Shown one piece after another: positions 21,741 through 34,336 of a stretch of 64,000 nt of DNA. The notes under the pieces were generated by a model, which did not search any database, was not told the DNA's origin, and saw only the letters and a program-made list of their open reading frames with translations. The translations under genes were made by a program, and so were the position numbers. The DNA comes from Panagrolaimus kolymaensis (Eukaryota; Nematoda; Chromadorea; Rhabditida; Panagrolaimidae). The DNA lies in assembly GCA_028622995.1 (NCBI GenBank), contig JAJQJQ010000029.1:2790001-2854000 (forward strand). Direction: 5' to 3'. Numbering within the stretch: position 1 is the first letter of the stretch; the number at the start of each line of letters is the position of its first letter.

Positions 21741-22556
21741 ACAACAAATAGGAAGTAGCTTTAGCAACTGATAAGGAAAAGCACCAAAAATTAGAATATT
21801 CAAGGAGTCATAACTTTTTTTTCATCTTCCATTCACCGCTAAGATTTTGCCATATGTTTTAAAAAGTGCTAAATTAATTTTCTACCGAAACAGAATTTCA
21901 ATATCGATGTGACATGTCTGGTGGTTCCCTTGTCAGTTATTAGTTTCAAGAAAAAAATCTATATTTTTTTAGCCATCGCTCTTCCGTTGCTTCATCAATT
22001 TCATGATGTGCCGTAAAACAAATTAATTCATTTGATTTTTTTGTCACAATTTTTTTTCTAGTTGTCTTTTTTTCCTTTAGCTGTGTTTTTTAAATAAATA
22101 ATAAATTTTTTATTTCAAGAAGAAAAAAAATGTCATTGCAAGCTCCCCAACAAACCATTTTTTTTAACGATTGATTCGAATGATCGCAGCCTTTCCAATG
22201 CGTCAGCCATCACTGCGAAAGTTTTGAAAATAAATAAAGAAAGAATCTTCTTTCTGCCCAACGCATCCTTTAAAAATTTATTGTAACAAAAAAAACTTTA
22301 TAGAAGCTGACGAGAGTAAAAAATTTTATTACAGAGAAGGTATTGTAACTTTATTAAATAATTTTTATTGCCGATCATGAAATATAAAAAAAAATTTAAA
22401 TAAATTTTCAAATAAAATACTTCAATATCCTTTGAATATGAGAAGAAGAGGAAAAAAAAAATACTGATAGAAACTATTTTTAGGAAAAAGAGAAGAAATA
22501 AAAATATAATAATAGCAAAAAAGATGGGCAAAAATTAAAATTTCTTTTATAAAATT

Positions 22557-23349
22557 TCAATTTTTTAAAGATTGTTGGTAATCTTTTCCATATACAAAAC
22601 CAATTGAAAAAACAATTCCAAAAAGAATAATAGCAATTAATAAAAGGCCAAAATCGGATATGCCATCTTTTTTTGGAATGACTTTGATAGCAAATTCCTT
22701 TGTAAAAGTTTTATCAAGAATTTCTGTGTTCTTTACTGCTCGTTGAGTAAGGATGCATTTTCTTAAAAATGCACTGCATTTTGTCTTAAGGCCATCAGCA
22801 TTGCAATCCATGGAAGCGTTAGCGAGTTTGCAAACAGTTTGGTACGAAACTTTTTTGAGCAGAAAATTTTCAACAGCTTTCTAAAAAAAGAATTTATAAA
22901 CATATATATTATTTTAAGACTCAATGACGAAAATTTTCCGATTCGAGATCTTTTTTTATTATTTTAGATTACTCACTTTGAGACATTGGGTTTCATATTG
23001 ATCAGCAAATTTCATGATGGAAATTAAATCATCAACGATAAAACGATGGAATTCGCTGATTTCATAACGAAATTTGATTGCAGTTTCGACAACGTCGAAA
23101 TTAAATTCCGTAATTTCAAGGGTGTTTTCAGTTTCAGCAATGGCTTTTAAAATTGGCGAATAGTTTGTTAAAACACATTTATGAGCCTAAAAAATAAAGT
23201 TTAAAACTTAAAAATATATATTTAAAAAAATGAAAGTCGCTTACTTTAATTTCTTGACTTCCAACAATGAAAGTAAAATCTTTAGAATCATTACTTTCCC
23301 ATAAATTTTCAGCTAACGAATGAGAAGCAATTTCACTTCGAGAAGACAT
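22557..23349 (-). CDS. BTB-domain tail-anchored protein (BTB gene 2, right arm copy)
   Basis: Exons 23245-23349, 22977-23186 and 22557-22880 mirror the left-arm gene at 18996-19788. The exon borders are exactly preserved and the last-exon protein is identical. All splice sites are intact, so both copies should be expressed if the promoter block (23443-23573) works. Domain content: BTB core, BACK-like region, C-terminal membrane helix. Confidence 0.85.
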
Positions 23350-23442
23350 TTTTTATCGGAAAAAAAGAATGGCAGAGGCAAGTACCAAACTTAGCGAGAA
23401 TTTATGAATGATAAAAATTTCTAATTGTTACATATGATCAAT

Positions 23443-23573
23443 CCTTGATTTTTTTTAGTGGAATAGTTCGTAAACACTTCAAAAAAAAAATATTGAAAAT
23501 AAAAAATATCTTGAAGGAATATCTAAAGTACTTAATGGCTGCCATTTTTCTCTGATCTCAAAAAATGGATAAT
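23443..23573 (-). promoter_or_regulatory. conserved block upstream of BTB gene 2 (right arm)
   Basis: Mirror of 18772-18902, with the shared motifs unchanged. Confidence 0.4.
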
Positions 23574-24049
23574 ATTTTTTTTTGTTATTGGTGAAAATCA
23601 AGGCTTGTTTGTCCATAGTTTTTTTGGGATTATAAGAAAGAACCAAATGTATTATAAAAAATTATAAAAACAAAAAGTGTACAAACTATAGCAATCTTTA
23701 ATGATTTCAGAAGAAAAAAATTATAGAATAAAGTTTATAAACTATGTGAAAATCTTTTCCGCAGTGAAATTTTTTGTTACTTTTCGGTTCCGTAAATGTA
23801 GAGGCTTGCTATTATTGTTAAACACACAAGTTATTTTGGTTTTTTAAACATTTTATTTGAAATAAAACAAAAATAAATGAAATAAGAAAATAAATAAAAC
23901 AAATATGGAATTCATAAAATTCTTCAATTTTTTTCAACAACAAAAAAATATATATAGCAAGATTGGGTTGCTGATGAGCTTTGAAAATAACATAAAAATA
24001 AATTAAAAAAAGAACAAAACTTAAAGGAAAAAATATGTGAAAGACTAAC

Positions 24050-24855
24050 TTATTTTGAATTTTTTCCTAATTCGAAACTCAAAAAAAGTAAAATCATTTG
24101 TATAATTGCGAACAATATCGCAGGACCAAAAAGGTATAAAAAGTCATGATTTTTTGGAATAGTTTTGATAAGAAATTCCTTTGCAAAAATGTTATCAAGA
24201 ATTTCAACATCCTTTACCCCACGGCGAGAGTGAATATATCGTTTCAATAATTTGCAGCATTTAGTTTTGAGAAGTTCAGCATTGCAAACAATGGAAGCAT
24301 TTGAAAGTTTGCAAATATTTTGACCATTAATTTTGGAGATTAATAAGCCTTCAACTTTTGCCTTAAAAAATATGTATATATATTTATTTTAAAGAGATCA
24401 AAAACATTTTTGATCGAACTCAATAGACAAATTTTCCATTGAGAAACCCGTTTTTTTTTAAATTTTATAATACTTACTTTGAGACTATCAATTTCATATT
24501 GATCAGCAAATTTCATAATGGAAATTAAGTCATCGACGATGCAGCAATGAAATGAATCAATTTCATATCGAAATTTGATTGCAGTTTCAACGACATCATA
24601 ACTATATTCCGTAATTTCAAGGATATTTTCAGTTTCAGAAATGACTTTTAAAATTGGCGAATAGTTTGTTAAAATGCATTTATGAGCCTAAAAAACAAAG
24701 AACAAAGTTTTAAAAGTATTTTAGCAAAAATGGATTTAGCTTACTTTAATTTCTTGACTTCCAATAATGAAAGTAAAATCTTTAGAATCATTACTATCCC
24801 ATAAATTTTTTGCTAATGAATCAACGACTTGAGTATAAAGAAATGGAGGAAACAT
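24050..24855 (-). CDS. BTB-domain tail-anchored protein (BTB gene 1, right arm copy)
   Basis: Exons 24745-24855, 24478-24687 and 24050-24361 mirror 17490-18295. The reading frame and splice sites are intact and the last-exon protein is identical to the left copy. Its upstream block (24965-25094) differs from the left arm at several bases, for example CTAATCCACG instead of CTATTCCACT, so expression of the two copies could differ. Confidence 0.85.
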
Positions 24856-24964
24856 TTTTTACAACTTTTTATGGGAAATTAAAGTGAAAAAAAAACAACC
24901 ACCAACCAGCAAACTTAGCAGACTCTATGAATGATAAATGTCTATTTTTTTTTAAATGACCAAA

Positions 24965-25094
24965 CCTATGATTTTTTCGTGGATTAGTTCGTAAACACTT
25001 CAAAAAAATATATATTGAAAATAAAAAATATCTTGAAGGAATATCTCAAGTATTTGTTGGCAACCATTTATACCTGACCCCAAAAAATGGATAA
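24965..25094 (-). promoter_or_regulatory. diverged block upstream of BTB gene 1 (right arm)
   Basis: Mirror of 17251-17380, but with several substitutions and a changed A/T run. It is the only one of the four copies visibly altered from its mirror partner. Confidence 0.4.
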
Positions 25095-25663
25095 TAAATT
25101 ACGTTTTTGAAGGAATGTTTACCATAGTTACTTTACCATCTTTTTATTTTAGTGGAATTTAAAAAAGAATTAAAACTATCCAAAAAAGGCCAAATATTAA
25201 AAAATATAAAGCATTATACATTTTTTTGTTGGCTCGGAAATAAAAGTTAATAAAAATTATTTCTTTGTTTTTATTCAAAATTGAAACACACGGATCAAAA
25301 TTTCAATTTTTTTATAAAAATAAATTTATTTTGTGACATTGTTTGTAATGCTTTCTGGGTTTCCCCCGAATCAAACCATCAAAGAAAATAAATGGTGTGG
25401 CCGAGCCGCATTTTAGTAATGACAGAATTTTTTTAAACAAATTATAAATTTCATTAAATTTTATGTTTTTTAAATTAGAAATATTTTAAAATAAATGTGA
25501 CTTTTTTAAAATTAAACTCTTAAAAATTTTCTCTCCAAAAAAACTTTTAAACAAAAATTAACGACTCATTATTAAATGTCTCAAAAAAAGTAACAACAAA
25601 AGTGTACTTTTAAAAATTTTTTAGTCTTTTGTTCTTTGCCCTCAAATTTTTTTGGTCAGATGC

Positions 25664-26102
25664 ATTTAAATAATTTTAATTTAATATACTTATTTTCTGA
25701 GAACTTAATCATAAATCAAAAATTATAAAATTTATTATTTATTCTCGTAGCTTTAATGAAATATGAAAAACACATGCATGAATAAGAAGAAAAAAAAATT
25801 TGTTGTTGTTCTTAGACATAAGGAATTCTACCAAACAAACACCGCAGCAATGGCAGCTAATAAAATAAAACTAATAATATTTTTTTATTAATAAAAAAAA
25901 ATTTAAACCAAAAAACGCAATTTATTTTAATCGTTTTTTGTAACATTTTTTATTTAATTTACCCCCAAATAAAAAACATTCTGCGTCGTTAGAATATGGT
26001 TTTTGCTGTTTAACAGAAGCATTTTTTTATTAGTTACAAAAAAATTGTTATTGGTTATTTTCTTATTTTCTCGATATCAAGTCTGACTGGCAGCAGCAAG
26101 AT
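25664..26102. other. intergenic, no gene seen
   Basis: AT-rich unique DNA between the palindrome and the first receptor gene. Confidence 0.5.
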
Positions 26103-27515
26103 ATGGACAAAGACGAAGTGGAAATGTTAGTGATATTTCAATGTTTTGAATATTTTGAAATAATATTAAATATTCTTTCGCAAATAGTAACAATATATTA
26201 TTTTTTAATTTTTATTAAAACTTCTTTTGTTCATACAAATATGTTAAGATTAATTAAATTATTATTTCTTTATTATATTCTTTCACAATCGATGAGATTG
26301 ATAATGGCTGTTAAAGAAGTTATTGTGGATGGAATAAGAGGTAAGAAAAAAAGCTTTTTAAATAATTAAAAATTTTCAACTCGAAATTTTTTGTTTTTAA
26401 TTTTTTTGAGGACATTCCTTTTCAAATGCATTTTTTGACATTCGAAAATTACTTTTTTTTGAAATTAAATACCTTTTACAAAATTACCAAATGACAAAAA
26501 TTTTCTATATATATTTATTTTTCTTCAGTTTTTGGTAATGATACTCTTAATTACATTATTTTCAATGACACAAATCCTTTCATCGTAGTGGATTTAATTC
26601 GAGTTGGTTGCCTTGTTGCCGCTTTAGGTTCAATGACAAGTATAATTCGTGAAAGAATATTTGCAACAATTCATTTAAAAAATTATGAAAAACTTAAATC
26701 TAATTCATTTTTAATTATTTCATTTATTATTAGCCAATTAGCTCCGGGTATTGGGTGCACATATGCTATGTATATAGGTATGTTGGAAAAATAATTTTTG
26801 GTCCTGCAACGTAAAAAACTAATTTTTTTATTTTTCAGAAATTTTGGATTTACGATTTGCTGGAGTGGTTGTGACCTCTGTGAGCATAATTATGTATATA
26901 ATATTTAATTTTCTTGAATGGTATAATAAAAAACAATATAAAGTTTCGTTAATTAAAACTAAAAAATATACCCTTTCTGAAAGATTTCAACTTCAAGAAA
27001 ATATTCGAACTGCTTTGTTGGTTAAAAAATTTGCCGTGGTTTTATTTATACTTAATTTTGTTGTGGGAGCAACATTAATTATATCGAATTATTTACAAAA
27101 AGAAAAATCTAAAATGTTTGCATATTTTGCGTTTAATTATTATTTAAGCTTTTATGGATTTATTTTTGCTTTAGTTTGGTATTGCAGTAATCGAAGCTAT
27201 TTTGCGAGGTAAGTGAAAAAAAAGTGCGCAGGTGTCTACTTTCGAACCGAAAGTTCTTATTTTTCCATTTTCAGTTCAAGAATCAGTAATTTTATTTTTC
27301 GTATTTTTTTTGGATTCATTTTTCGGAATTTTTTAAACTTTTTGTTTTTCAGATACTTAAATAGCAAAGGTTTGGTCCATCCAGCAAGATCAGACGTAGA
27401 AAAGCAGAAAAATCAAAGAGATGGATTGCGAGCTTTTAATGGAGTCAAACTTATTTTTACTGCTGATGAAGAAAGAGAAATTGCTTTCAAACAACTTAGC
27501 GAAGCATGGAATTGA
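26103..27515 (+). CDS. seven-transmembrane chemoreceptor, Sre/Sra-like (copy 1)
   Basis: Exons 26103-26340, 26529-26777, 26839-27208 and 27353-27515 close in frame to 339 residues. Seven hydrophobic segments are visible: two in exon 1, two in exon 2, three in exon 3. Family marks are an E/DRY-like RERIFAT after the third segment and the cytosolic LSERFQLQENIR motif of Sre-type nematode receptors. The last exon is a hydrophilic tail ending in EEREIAFKQLSEAWN. Such receptors sit in sensory neuron cilia and detect environmental chemicals through G proteins; the ligand is unknown. A tandem paralogue lies at 28,674-30,598. Part of exon 1 is nearly identical between the two at the DNA level. Confidence 0.85.
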
Positions 27516-28673
27516 TAAAAAAAACTCAACCAAATATCTTTTTTACAAGCCATTAATGTTTTTTCTTTAAATAAAATAATTTTCATAAAATTTTTGTTGT
27601 TTTTTCTTTGAAATAAATAAAAAATTTTGTAAAGCTAAATAATGAATGTTTTTTGTGGCTTGTAAAAAAATGAAACAGTAATAAATTCAATGAAACACAA
27701 AAAAAGCCATAATAGTTTTTTTTGTAAATTTTGTTTAATAAAATAAAAACATTGTAAATTTTACGCTTGACCTCTAAATTGGTACCAAAAAGTGCACATA
27801 ATATTTTTAAAAATAAACAATCTTATTCATGAAAATTTATTTAATGAAATTTACTTAATTGCTTTATTTTTTGATTTATGTTTTCATCCCATTAATGAAC
27901 TCTTTAATTTCTATGGTTTCAAATCTCTAAATCTCTAGTTTATGCACAGTGCAAAAAAAAAATTTTTGGTATAGAGTATTGAAATCGATGAATCCATTTC
28001 ATAATTAGGAGCTGCCTAATTTTTTTTAATATAAATTCAACTTTTGATTTCTTGTATACATTTTTTTAGTTTATAGCTTAAAAGTTTTTTTATTTCAAGT
28101 TTTTTAATTGAAATCCAAGTTATCAACTGACATGGCAACTTTTAAAAAAGAAAAAAAATTCAGGTGTCAATTTGAGAAAAAATATTTTATCGTTTCTTTA
28201 AGAAAATTTCAGCCATCATTTAAAATTATCAATTTTTTTTATTTTATGTAAAATAATTTATTATTCTTTCTTTACAACCTTAAGCCCAAAGCTTAGCAGC
28301 TACAGTTGACTTTGAGCTGACACTCTGCTCCCAATTTAAAGCCTTATCCAACTGTAAATGTTTAAATTATGTTAGAGAGACTCTTATTTTATTTGCCACC
28401 ACCCGTTGCTGCCACTAACTTTTTCCAAAAAAGCTTTTTTTTTCAAACTTCGAAAGTTTCAATAAAAAAATTTTTTGGTAGTTTATAGATTTTAATTTTT
28501 TTTATTTTCCTTTTCTTTTTGTGGTTAAAATTTTTTTATTGCTCCACTTAACTCACTTTAAAAAATAAATAATACCTTTTTACTTAACAAAAATCATAGT
28601 TTAATTTTTTGCTCCATTTTTTTGTGTATTTTTTATTCACAAAAGAACGTGTCACAAACTTTTTTTCTTTCAG
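27516..28673. other. intergenic between the two chemoreceptors, no gene seen
   Basis: AT-rich. It ends in TTTCTTTCAG directly before the next ATG, a trans-splice-type acceptor. Confidence 0.5.
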
Positions 28674-30598
28674 ATGGCTTCTAATGACTCTTATTTGAGC
28701 TCCAATAAAAGCATTCCCGTCATGGTTGATGATTCCTCATCGATATCAGAATTTTTTGAATATTTTGAAATAATATTAAATATTCTTTCACAAATAGTAA
28801 CAATATATTATTTTTTAATTTTTATTAAAACTTCTTTTGTTCATACAAATATGTTAAGATTAATTAAATTATTGTTTCTTTATTATATTCTTTCACAAAT
28901 AGCACGGTTGATAACAGCCGTGAAGGAAGCTACGGTGGATGGAGTTAGAGGTAAGCTTTATAAAAATTAAACTTAATTTTCACACAAGAATCTTTTTTTC
29001 AATAAGTGTAAATTGAGTTTATTCTTTAAATGGTTCGGAAATTTACTTGATGAGATTTCAACATTAAATTTTTAACTTCGTAATATAAACCCAATTTTTT
29101 TAGTTTTTGGTAATGACTCAATTAATTATATTGTAATTAATGACGCTGATTCGTTTATCATTTTTGATTTGATTCGTATTGGAAGCCTTATTGCAATGTT
29201 AAGTACAATGCTAACAATAGTTTATGAAAGAATTTATGCAACAATAAAATTAAAAAATTATGAAAAAACTGTTTCAAGCTTTTTCTTTTTATTTTGTATA
29301 CAATATCAATTTATTTTTGCTGTTAGTTTTACGTTTGCTATTTATAAAGGTAAGTAATTGAGAATTCAGGGGAAAATTCTTTACTAAATTTTATGGTATC
29401 TTTTGAAAATGAAGTTTATGTCGTTTCGTTTTTTTTGATATTAAAGGTCATGGTGCAGAAAAGTATTTGTTAATGCGCAACAATAAAAGGTTAAAATTTG
29501 GGCTTAAAAAAGAAAAAGAAAAAGCAGGTGGGAATTATCGTGTGAAAATTTATGATCTATGCTTTAAGATTAGATTTTCGTTAAGTTACAGTCATTTTTT
29601 TTTTAAATCTTCAAAGTTTATGAAAATTTTGGGTAATTTTTCATTCATTTAAGGGCCACGTTTCAAATTTTTGACTTTCTGAAGAATCATGAATTAGCGC
29701 CATTTTTAAAATTTATTTCTTCATTTTTAAAATGACTCCCATCTAAACCAATCTCGTTTTGTAGCTTTAATTATCTTTTAGATTTTTATAAATAATTTAA
29801 AATTTACGAAGCAAGCAATTTGACTGAATAGAAATGGCTTTCCCGAAAACAGCAGAAAACATTGGCCTTTATATTTTATTTTTATGGGTATGAAAAATTA
29901 AAACGGTGGAAAATTATAAATCAAAAAAGGAATTAAAAAAAACTGGGGAATAAATAAAAAAAAGTCTTTGTAAAAACTAAAATTTTTTTAAACTTTTTCA
30001 GAGGTCATTGATTTACTTTTTTCTGGGATAGCTGTATTTTTTCTAAGCATTTCATTATATTTTATCTTTTACTGCATTGAATGGTATAATAAAAAGCAAT
30101 ACAAAGTTTCACTAACAAAAATTAAAAAGTACACACTTTCGGAAAGATTTCAACTTCAAGAAAATATTCGAACTGCTTTATTGGTTAAAAGATTTACAAT
30201 TGTTTTATTTATTCTTAATTTTGGAATTGGCTTTAATGCAATTGCATCAAATTATTTTTTAACTGAAAACAATAAATTATTAGCATATTTTACATTTAAT
30301 TATTTTTTAAGCTTTTATGGAATTGTGCTTTTCAGTGTAGGAATTTTAGGTAGTCCAAAAATTCGGAGAAGGTAAGTTAAAGGTTTAAAAATCTGTTGTT
30401 TCAGTTTAAAAAATTTTTAGGCTGCGAAATTTCATTTGCAAAGGTTTGGTCCATCCAGAAGCAGCAACACCAAATCTTGAAAAGCAAACTTCATCAGCCA
30501 CAGAACAATTAAAATCTTTTAATGGAATTAAATTAATTTTTACTCAAGATGAAGAAAGGGAAATTGCCTTTAAGCAACTAAATGATCGATGGAAATAA
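28674..30598 (+). CDS. seven-transmembrane chemoreceptor, Sre/Sra-like (copy 2)
   Basis: Exons 28674-28950, 29104-29349, 30002-30371 and 30421-30598 give 356 residues. It is collinear with copy 1 and has the same intron phases, YERIYAT after the third membrane segment and the same LSERFQLQENIR motif. It differs by a longer Ser-rich N-terminus and a 652-base second intron where copy 1 has 61 bases. The start is supported by the TTTCAG acceptor immediately before ATG, consistent with spliced-leader trans-splicing. The tail ends in EEREIAFKQLNDRWK. Ligand unknown; a sensory role is inferred from the family. Confidence 0.83.
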
Positions 30599-32256
30599 AT
30601 TTCATGCCTTTTATTTTTTTAGCTTTCAAAATTAAATAAATTTCTTCTAAAATGCAAAATGGGTAAAAAAAACATACGCAAAATTGAAAGCCAAAATAAT
30701 TTAAGAATTTGGCGCAAAAAATGAAACAAAAATTGATTTAAAAAAATTGGATATTTGGTAGTTTTTGAAACACCCAGTGAAAATACAATATCGAAAAAAA
30801 CCCGGAACTATAAAAAAAAAAATCTAATTATTTACATAAAAAACAAAAATACATCAAAGTCCAAACCATTTCTGACCTTAAACAAACTTTATTTCATCAT
30901 TCACAATTTCGACTCATCCACCACGTTTTTTTTGTTGTTTTGTTTTTCATGGGTCAAAAAAATAATGTGTTTTTTAGTTCTTTCATTGCATCTTCCTTTT
31001 ATTTTGCAACGTAAAAAAAACATGGACGCAGAAACAAACAAAAAAAATATGCAGCAAAACAACAAACACAAACAAGCCAGCGCGCAGAACAGAGAAAAGA
31101 GCAAAACAGAACACTTGCACGCTTGTTGTTTTTTTTTATTCCTCTGTCTTTAGTTAGCCACCAACCAGCTGGATAAGGAAAAAACATATAAGCAAAAGAA
31201 TTTTAGTGAGAGCGCAGACTCATACTCAACTCGCCATTCATTTTGGACTTTGATGTTTTCTTCTCGCTTTCTGTTGTCTTTTTTTTTTAAATCGAAATAT
31301 CTGGAAATATTTTTATTTGGGTTTTGTAAGCTGTTTGTGGTTTATGAAATAAATAAAGAGAAAGAATAAAAAGAAGAAAAGCAGATAAACAAAATATATT
31401 TTTTGCGTGCTTTTCTTATATTTTTTTTATGTACTGATTTTTTTTTTGTTTATCGCCTTCGCTGTCGTATTTTTTATTTTCTTGGTGCAGAAATTGATTG
31501 CCTTTAAATTTGTCTTCGGCTTTTTTTCTTCTAAAATTTTATTTCTTCATAAGTCTTTTTCCTATAAAAATTTTGATTTAAATATAATTAAGACATAAAT
31601 GAGTTTATTTTTGTTATTTCGCTCAATGTTTCTTATTTTTTGTTTTTGGGTAATTACAAAATTTTACCAATCTTTCAAAAAGAAACTTTTTTCCTTCAAG
31701 TAACTGCCAAAATTTAATTATTGTAATATTTAGCCTATAAATCTTTAAAAAAATGCCTTCAAAATTTTTATCAGAAGTCTAACTTTGCGAAAAATAAATT
31801 GAAGAAAAACATTTTTTATTGAGAGCTAGCTTTTTCTGTGCGATTACGGCAGCGATCACATTTTCTTCAAAACATCCTTTTCTTGCTGATTCATCGCTTT
31901 TCCTTTTAAAAGAGCGTTGAAAATCAAGATTTTTCTTCACTTGTGAACATTCGTTCGAAATGTAACCAGTCGTTCGGCCGATCAGGGCTTAATAAATATT
32001 GAAACCCTTTGGACTTATTTTCTTACATTTTACATTTTCCCCTAAATTTATCAAGTCCAATATCCGTTGTTTATCTCTTCTTTCATTTTTGCCAAAAGCC
32101 ACTTCCATCAACCAAATTCATAGCAATTTTCTTTCTTTCGTTCGCGTTTTTCGTTTGACTTTCATCTACCGAATCTATCAATTTTTCTAAACTTTACTAA
32201 TTTTTTTGAGAGCATTTTATTATGTTTTGACGAATTCAACATCGACACCATTAAAT
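30599..32256. other. intergenic, no gene seen
   Basis: About 1.6 kb of AT-rich DNA. Several open frames in T-rich or A-rich runs are unconvincing. A GC-richer patch at about 31835-31985 resembles one at 39,350 and is listed separately. Confidence 0.5.
31838..31925 (+). repeat. dispersed repeat copy A
   Basis: GCGATTACGGCAGCGATC, AAAACATCC and TTGCTGATTCATC occur in order here and again, slightly diverged, at about 39350-39430. Similarity extends over roughly 80 bases at about three-quarters identity by eye. Its nature is unknown. Confidence 0.45.
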
Positions 32257-33859
32257 ATGACTGCATCAGCTTCAATTAAGTTTTCAACATCTACCTCAAA
32301 CCCAACTAAAGCCACCATTAAAACAACAAAAACAACAACGACAGCAGCAGCAAGAACCAATAATGAAAATAATGTTCCTTCAAAAAAGGGAGACGAACAA
32401 CAACAACCACAACAAGAAGTAATAAATGGTATTATTAAACTTGATTTAGAAAAAATGGATATTATTGAAGAAGAAAGTATTACAGCTGTAAAAATTAAAG
32501 ACGAAGTTGAATTACCTAAACCTCTTCATAATCTCATTCAGCGAATTTTTGATCCTAATGCTTTAATATCTGCTTTACGTGGAATGAAATTGGATTTGGG
32601 AAAGTTGTCTTTAGAACAAATAACTCAAGATCAAATTGCTTCAGCAAGGAGAATATTGAAAGAATTAGCTCAGGTTAGTTATGGATTGGTTGTAATGGAT
32701 TTTGGGAATGTTAGTTTAGTAAAGAAAGTAAAAGCAATTAGCAAGAGTCGCTTTGGAATGCATATTTGCTTCTGCTAGCTTCTTATAAGCTTTGCATATC
32801 TGATTTGCTCGTTTTAGACATACTAGTAGCCTTTATAACTTCCCTTTTAACAAACTAAAAAACCCTAATCACTTTTATCTGTTTTAGGAGCTTCGCCATG
32901 GTCTCAAAGAAGATCACGTCAAAAAAGCATCAGAAGAATTTTATTCCTTGATTCCACATGCCAAAACTGAGGATGAACTTCCCCTTCTTGATAATGCGAG
33001 AATTATCGATTCTAAAGCTTCAATGCTCAATACTCTCAATGATATTGAAATTGCCAATCGGTCTATTGATGACATCATTCTCAAACATCAACATGTTGAT
33101 CGAAAAGACGTCATTCTTCAATATTATGAAAAGCTTAATTGTAAGATTACTGTATTGAATCATGATTCAGATACCTTTAATCTCATTAAAGAATATGCGG
33201 AAACGAATCATCGAGTTACAGATGATTTTAGCCTTGAAATAATCAATGTTTTTGAAGTGAATCGTCCAAGTGAAGAACAAATCTTTCGGAAAGATATTGG
33301 AAATGTTCGTTTACTTTGGCATGGTTCAAGAACTGTGAACTTTGTTGGAATTTTATCTCAAGGCTTTCAATTACCTGAAAAGCCCCGTGATTTATGGTTT
33401 GGTAAAGGTGTTTATTTCTCTGATACCGTATGCTTATGTGCATGCTATTGTGATGAAGATGATACCATGTTATTATTATGCGAAGTAGCTCTTGGTGATA
33501 TTGATCGAAAGAATAATCTTGATTTTGAAATTACCAAACCTGATGATGGTAAACAAAGTGTTAAAGGTAAAGCTTGAAACTTCCAACTTTTCAAGCTTCA
33601 TAATTTCCCCTGTTTTGATTTAGGTATGGGAATGTGGTATCCCGATAAAGATGGCTATCGTACAATTGATGGCTATGTTAATGTTCCAATTGGAAATTTG
33701 ATTAAACGTGAAGACACCAATGATCTCTGTCTCGATTACAATGAATACATTGTTTACACAACGGAACAAATCAAAATCCGTTATCTTGTTCAAGTTAATA
33801 TTGGAAAGAAAGGTATTACACGAAATAAAAATGGTTTTGTTGGCGGGTCAGCTGTTTAA
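32257..33859 (+). CDS. poly(ADP-ribose) polymerase, short form without WGR domain
   Basis: Exons 32257-32673, 32888-33566 and 33624-33859 give 443 residues. Residues 1-85 are low-complexity. About 86-215 match the PARP regulatory helical domain (LPKPLHNLIQRIFD, LGKLSLEQI). The rest is the ADP-ribosyltransferase domain. The H-Y-E triad is intact: His284 in LWHGSR, Tyr315 in FGKGVYFSD, Glu406 in YNEYIVY. This is the set-up of poly-ADP-ribosylating enzymes that use NAD+ in DNA repair and stress signalling. Zinc fingers, BRCT and the WGR domain, usual in PARP1/2/3, are not found here or in the 1.6 kb upstream. The ATG at 32257 is used because the upstream codons open with no ATG. The end RNKNGFVGGSAV extends past the usual domain end. 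Confidence 0.9.
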
Positions 33860-34336
33860 AAAAAAAGAATATCACTTGACTATTTATAATCTCATTAGTA
33901 TTTTTTTATGGTGCAAATAATTGCAATATATTCGTTGTTTTTATTATTTTTGTTTGTTGTAAATAGTTTTTGATAATTAATAAAGTTTTTAATGCATTTT
34001 GAAAATATTCGATAACAGAGAGAGAGATTGAAGAAAGTTTGATAAGAGCTCAAAATTGGTGGCTTTTAGCTTTCATAATCAGCCCAAATTCAAACATCCA
34101 AAAAATAGCTATGTTTTACAACGAAAAAACTATGCAAATTTACTGTACCAAAAAACTTTGGCCTAAAGTTTGAAAGCCAAAACTAAAATTTCAAAGTTTC
34201 AAAAAGCTTCATTTTTTCTCATTTTTTTCTTCGATGTTTTCTGATTTTTCGATTTCGTGGTTGCTTGCTTTCTTTTTTGCGTTTTTGCTTCTTTACATTC
34301 ATTAAAATACCTCCATTTTTAGGTTCTTGTCAAACG
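33860..34336. other. intergenic, no gene seen
   Basis: 3' flank of the PARP gene with AATAAAG near 33979, and the 5' flank of the next gene. A TTTTTAG acceptor at about 34321 precedes its ATG. Confidence 0.5.

Larger units (their letters stand above)
21194..25663 (-). repeat. right arm of the large inverted repeat
   Basis: Reverse complement of 16681-21150. Homology stops after GGTCAGATGC (25654-25663). In the left arm this is the TGA-containing end of the mucin-like gene, so the right arm carries a truncated fragment of that gene's last codons and 3' flank. This suggests the left arm is the source and the right arm the inverted copy. Confidence 0.93.

Noticed and set aside
16681..25663. Palindrome as a pure hairpin-read or assembly artefact
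   Set aside because: Not fully excluded, but the outer arms differ by many real-looking substitutions and indels, which a foldback read would not produce.
30755..31153. 132-codon plus frame and its antisense shadows
   Set aside because: Lys/Asn-rich then Phe/Leu-rich read-through of A- and T-runs; no recognisable protein pattern.
32206..32256. Longer N-terminus for the PARP
   Set aside because: The upstream codons open with TTG, not ATG, and the added residues match no domain.
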